A DNA stretch of 7,945 nt from positions 1 to 7,945 of the forward strand of contig PEWQ01000091.1 of the NCBI GenBank assembly GCA_002780065.1. The letters run 5' to 3'. How positions within the stretch are numbered: the stretch's first letter is position 1; every line of letters begins with the position of its first letter. The notes beneath the pieces were generated by a model, which was not told where the DNA came from, made no database searches, and was given only the letters and a program-made list of their open reading frames with translations. Positions 6,870 to 7,945 of the stretch are shown here, in pieces. The position numbers and the translations under genes are program-made. Origin of the DNA: Candidatus Hydrogenedentes bacterium CG07_land_8_20_14_0_80_42_17 (GTDB lineage: Bacteria; UBA8481).

Positions 6870-7693
6870 TATTTCAGCTCTTTTAGCGCGCGTTCACACT
6901 CTTCGCGCGTCGGTGCAACTCCGTGAAATTCGTTGTTGCCTTCCATAAAACTTATTCCTTTTCCTTTGACTGTTCTGCAAATTATTACTGCCGGCTTGTC
7001 GTCAACACGCTCAACCCAGTCGAATGCTTGATCCAGAGCGTTATGGTCATGGCCGTTAATTTCGCGCACTGCCCATCCGAATGACTTCCATTTTTCCGCA
7101 AGAGGTTCGACATCTAGTACGTTTTTTGTTGCGTTGTCCAACTGAAATCCGTTTGCATCTATTATTGCAGTTAAATTCGATAGGCGATGATACGGAGCAA
7201 ACATCGCGGCTTCCCAGACTTGTCCCTCTTGAATCTCACCGTCGCCGAGAATTACATACACGCGGTATGACTGACCATTTAGCTTTCCTGCAAGCGCATG
7301 TCCAATCCCTATCGAAAGACCTTGCCCCAGCGATCCGGTCGATGCCTCGACGCCGGGAACTCTGGTCATGTCGGGATGCCCTTCCAGCCTGCCGTCGATT
7401 TTGCGCAGCGTCAAAAGTTCTTCCATCGGAAAATAGCCGGAGTAAGCGAGCGCAGTGTATAGCGCCGGCGCTCCGTGCCCCTTCGATAGAATCAGCCGAT
7501 CGCGGTCAGGCCAATCTGTCTTTTGGGGGTTGTGATTCATTCGCCGTAAGTAAAGGTGTGAAAGAATTTCAACCATAGAGAGCGAACCGCCGGGGTGCCC
7601 TGAGCCGGCTTCGGTTATCATTCTAATAATCCACCGTCGCCATTCCCGACATATCTCCGGCAGTTCTTCAAGATTTTTATTAATCGCGTTCAT
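6869..7693 (-). CDS. Transketolase, N-terminal (TPP-binding) subunit
   Basis: This 274-residue protein is the thiamine diphosphate- and metal-binding half of a split transketolase. It shows SGHPGGSLS (31-39, His33), KGHGAPALY (71-79, His73), TGSLGQGLS (119-127), then the TPP motif from GDGEIQEGQVWEA (150-162, Asp151) to IIDANGFQ (177-184, Asn181), and FHG (256-258) near the end. The residues expected to hold diphosphate and Mg2+ are intact. Separate N and C subunits are common in archaea and many bacteria. The start is ATG at 7693, where homologues begin (LEELPEICREWRRWIIRMI). The reading frame stays open to 7870, but that extension lies beyond the promoter, runs into the tandem repeat and encodes a phenylalanine-rich sequence unrelated to transketolase, so it is rejected. 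No Shine-Dalgarno precedes the ATG; a strong promoter ends only 13 bases upstream, suggesting a leaderless or nearly leaderless mRNA. It is the first gene of a four-gene operon. Confidence 0.93.
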   Translation of the reverse strand: MNAINKNLEELPEICREWRRWIIRMITEAGSGHPGGSLSMVEILSHLYLRRMNHNPQKTDWPDRDRLILSKGHGAPALYTALAYSGYFPMEELLTLRKIDGRLEGHPDMTRVPGVEASTGSLGQGLSIGIGHALAGKLNGQSYRVYVILGDGEIQEGQVWEAAMFAPYHRLSNLTAIIDANGFQLDNATKNVLDVEPLAEKWKSFGWAVREINGHDHNALDQAFDWVERVDDKPAVIICRTVKGKGISFMEGNNEFHGVAPTREECERALKELK

Positions 7694-7706
7694 ATATTGA
7701 AAAAGA

Positions 7707-7735
7707 ATTATACGTGAGATATGTATGCCTCGCAA
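7707..7735 (-). promoter_or_regulatory. Sigma-70-type promoter of the transketolase operon
   Basis: Read on the minus strand, TTGCGA (7735-7730; four of six matches to TTGACA) and a perfect TATAAT (7712-7707) are separated by 17 bp, the preferred spacing. Transcription would start near 7700, about seven bases before the transketolase ATG at 7693, too short for a normal ribosome-binding site, and none is seen. The promoter supports the chosen start codon, because the longer reading frame would begin upstream of it. No operator palindrome is evident around it. Confidence 0.65.
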
Positions 7736-7810
7736 GTGCAAGAATTTTTCGAGGTAATCCCTCAGTAAGTTTGCGACGCGAGCACAGGCGAGGGCGTCTC
7801 CCGCTATATT

Positions 7811-7945
7811 TAAAATTGCAAATTGGAAAGTGCAAATTGAAAATTGGAAATTGGAAAGTGCAAATAGCAAATTGGAAAGTGCAAATTGAAAAGTGCAGAT
7901 TGGAAAGTGCAGATTGGAAATTGCAAATTGGAAAGTGCAAATTGG
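7811..7945. repeat. Heptanucleotide tandem repeat array
   Basis: From 7811 to 7943 the sequence divides into 19 consecutive 7-bp units with no insertion or deletion, and two bases of a further unit reach the window edge, so the array probably continues. The consensus is G-(C/G)-A-A-A-(T/G)-T. Unit counts are GCAAATT six, GGAAAGT five, GGAAATT two, GCAGATT two, and one each of GAAAATT, GAAAAGT, GCAAATA and TAAAATT. Positions 3 and 5 never vary. The array begins 76 bases upstream of the transketolase -35 box. Its minus strand contains no stop codons, which creates false phenylalanine-rich reading frames. Function is unknown; a slippage-prone variable-number repeat is the simplest reading. Confidence 0.93.

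Noticed and set aside
7081-7578. A 165-codon plus-strand frame antisense to the transketolase N-subunit.
   Set aside because: It is antisense to a strongly conserved gene, with Arg/Leu-rich composition and no recognisable motif.
7788-7804. A short GC-rich imperfect hairpin (GCGAGGG / CTCCCGC, loop CGT) in the right intergenic region.
   Set aside because: The stem has an A-C mismatch and a G-T pair and the loop has three bases. There is no T-run, so it may be chance.
7694-7870. A 59-residue N-terminal extension of the transketolase N-subunit, with a hydrophobic, Phe-rich start resembling a signal or membrane segment.
   Set aside because: It crosses the promoter and runs into the heptad array. 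The Phe-rich sequence is a translation of the repeat, and transketolase is cytoplasmic.
7680-7940. An 86-codon minus-strand frame with a repeating NFQFAIC-like pattern, resembling a repeat protein.
   Set aside because: It is produced by the stop-free 7-bp DNA repeat, and most of the rest lies over the promoter. There is no sign of a real gene.
7811-7945. The repeat array as a possible CRISPR.
   Set aside because: Units are 7 bp and directly adjacent, with no unique spacers of 30 or so bases, and no cas genes are nearby.

Overview
The window is a gene-dense stretch of a bacterial chromosome. It holds seven protein-coding genes in two convergent groups, plus one tandem-repeat intergenic region at the right edge. 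Every gene has the compact bacterial layout: start/stop overlaps, ATG, GTG and TTG starts, no introns. By eye the base composition is moderately AT-rich. The sequence alone does not name the organism. A split transketolase, an HD-GYP protein, a DUF2148 protein, weak ribosome-binding sites and a heptanucleotide repeat array would fit a poorly cultivated, possibly anaerobic, bacterial lineage, but this is inference. I see no transposase, phage gene, CRISPR array, rRNA or tRNA.

Left group, plus strand (26-3746): leuA (2-isopropylmalate synthase, leucine biosynthesis), serS (seryl-tRNA synthetase, TTG start 3 nt after the leuA stop) and an unnamed iron-sulfur protein. The third gene starts inside the end of serS. 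Its C-terminal half resembles endonuclease III: a VDxHIxR segment with a candidate catalytic Asp, followed by a C-X7-C-X2-C-X5-C cluster loop. Its N-terminal half is unfamiliar. The spacing implies one transcript. A -10-like TAAAAT lies only nine bases before the leuA ATG.

Convergence point (3747-3831): an 85-base gap with an imperfect inverted repeat that has T-runs on both strands, a candidate bidirectional terminator.

Right group, minus strand, read from 7693 down to 3832: transketolase N-terminal (TPP-binding) subunit, transketolase C-terminal subunit, a GAF plus HD-GYP protein (probable cyclic-di-GMP phosphodiesterase), and a DUF2148 cysteine-rich protein. Junctions are a 1-nt overlap (TAATG), a 4-nt overlap (GTGA) and a 12-nt gap, so all four look like one operon. 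A good promoter (TTGCGA, 17 bp, TATAAT) sits just upstream of the first gene and would give an almost leaderless mRNA. The two transketolase subunits together make one enzyme of the non-oxidative pentose phosphate pathway. Why a signalling hydrolase and a probable Fe-S protein share its transcript is unknown.

Right edge (7694-7945): the promoter, about 75 bases of unremarkable sequence, then a 7-bp tandem array (19 units, no indels) that continues past the window. It keeps reading frames open and creates false N-terminal extensions and false ORFs.

The best candidates for something undescribed are the glycosylase-like Fe-S protein, the mixed transketolase/HD-GYP/DUF2148 operon and the heptad array.
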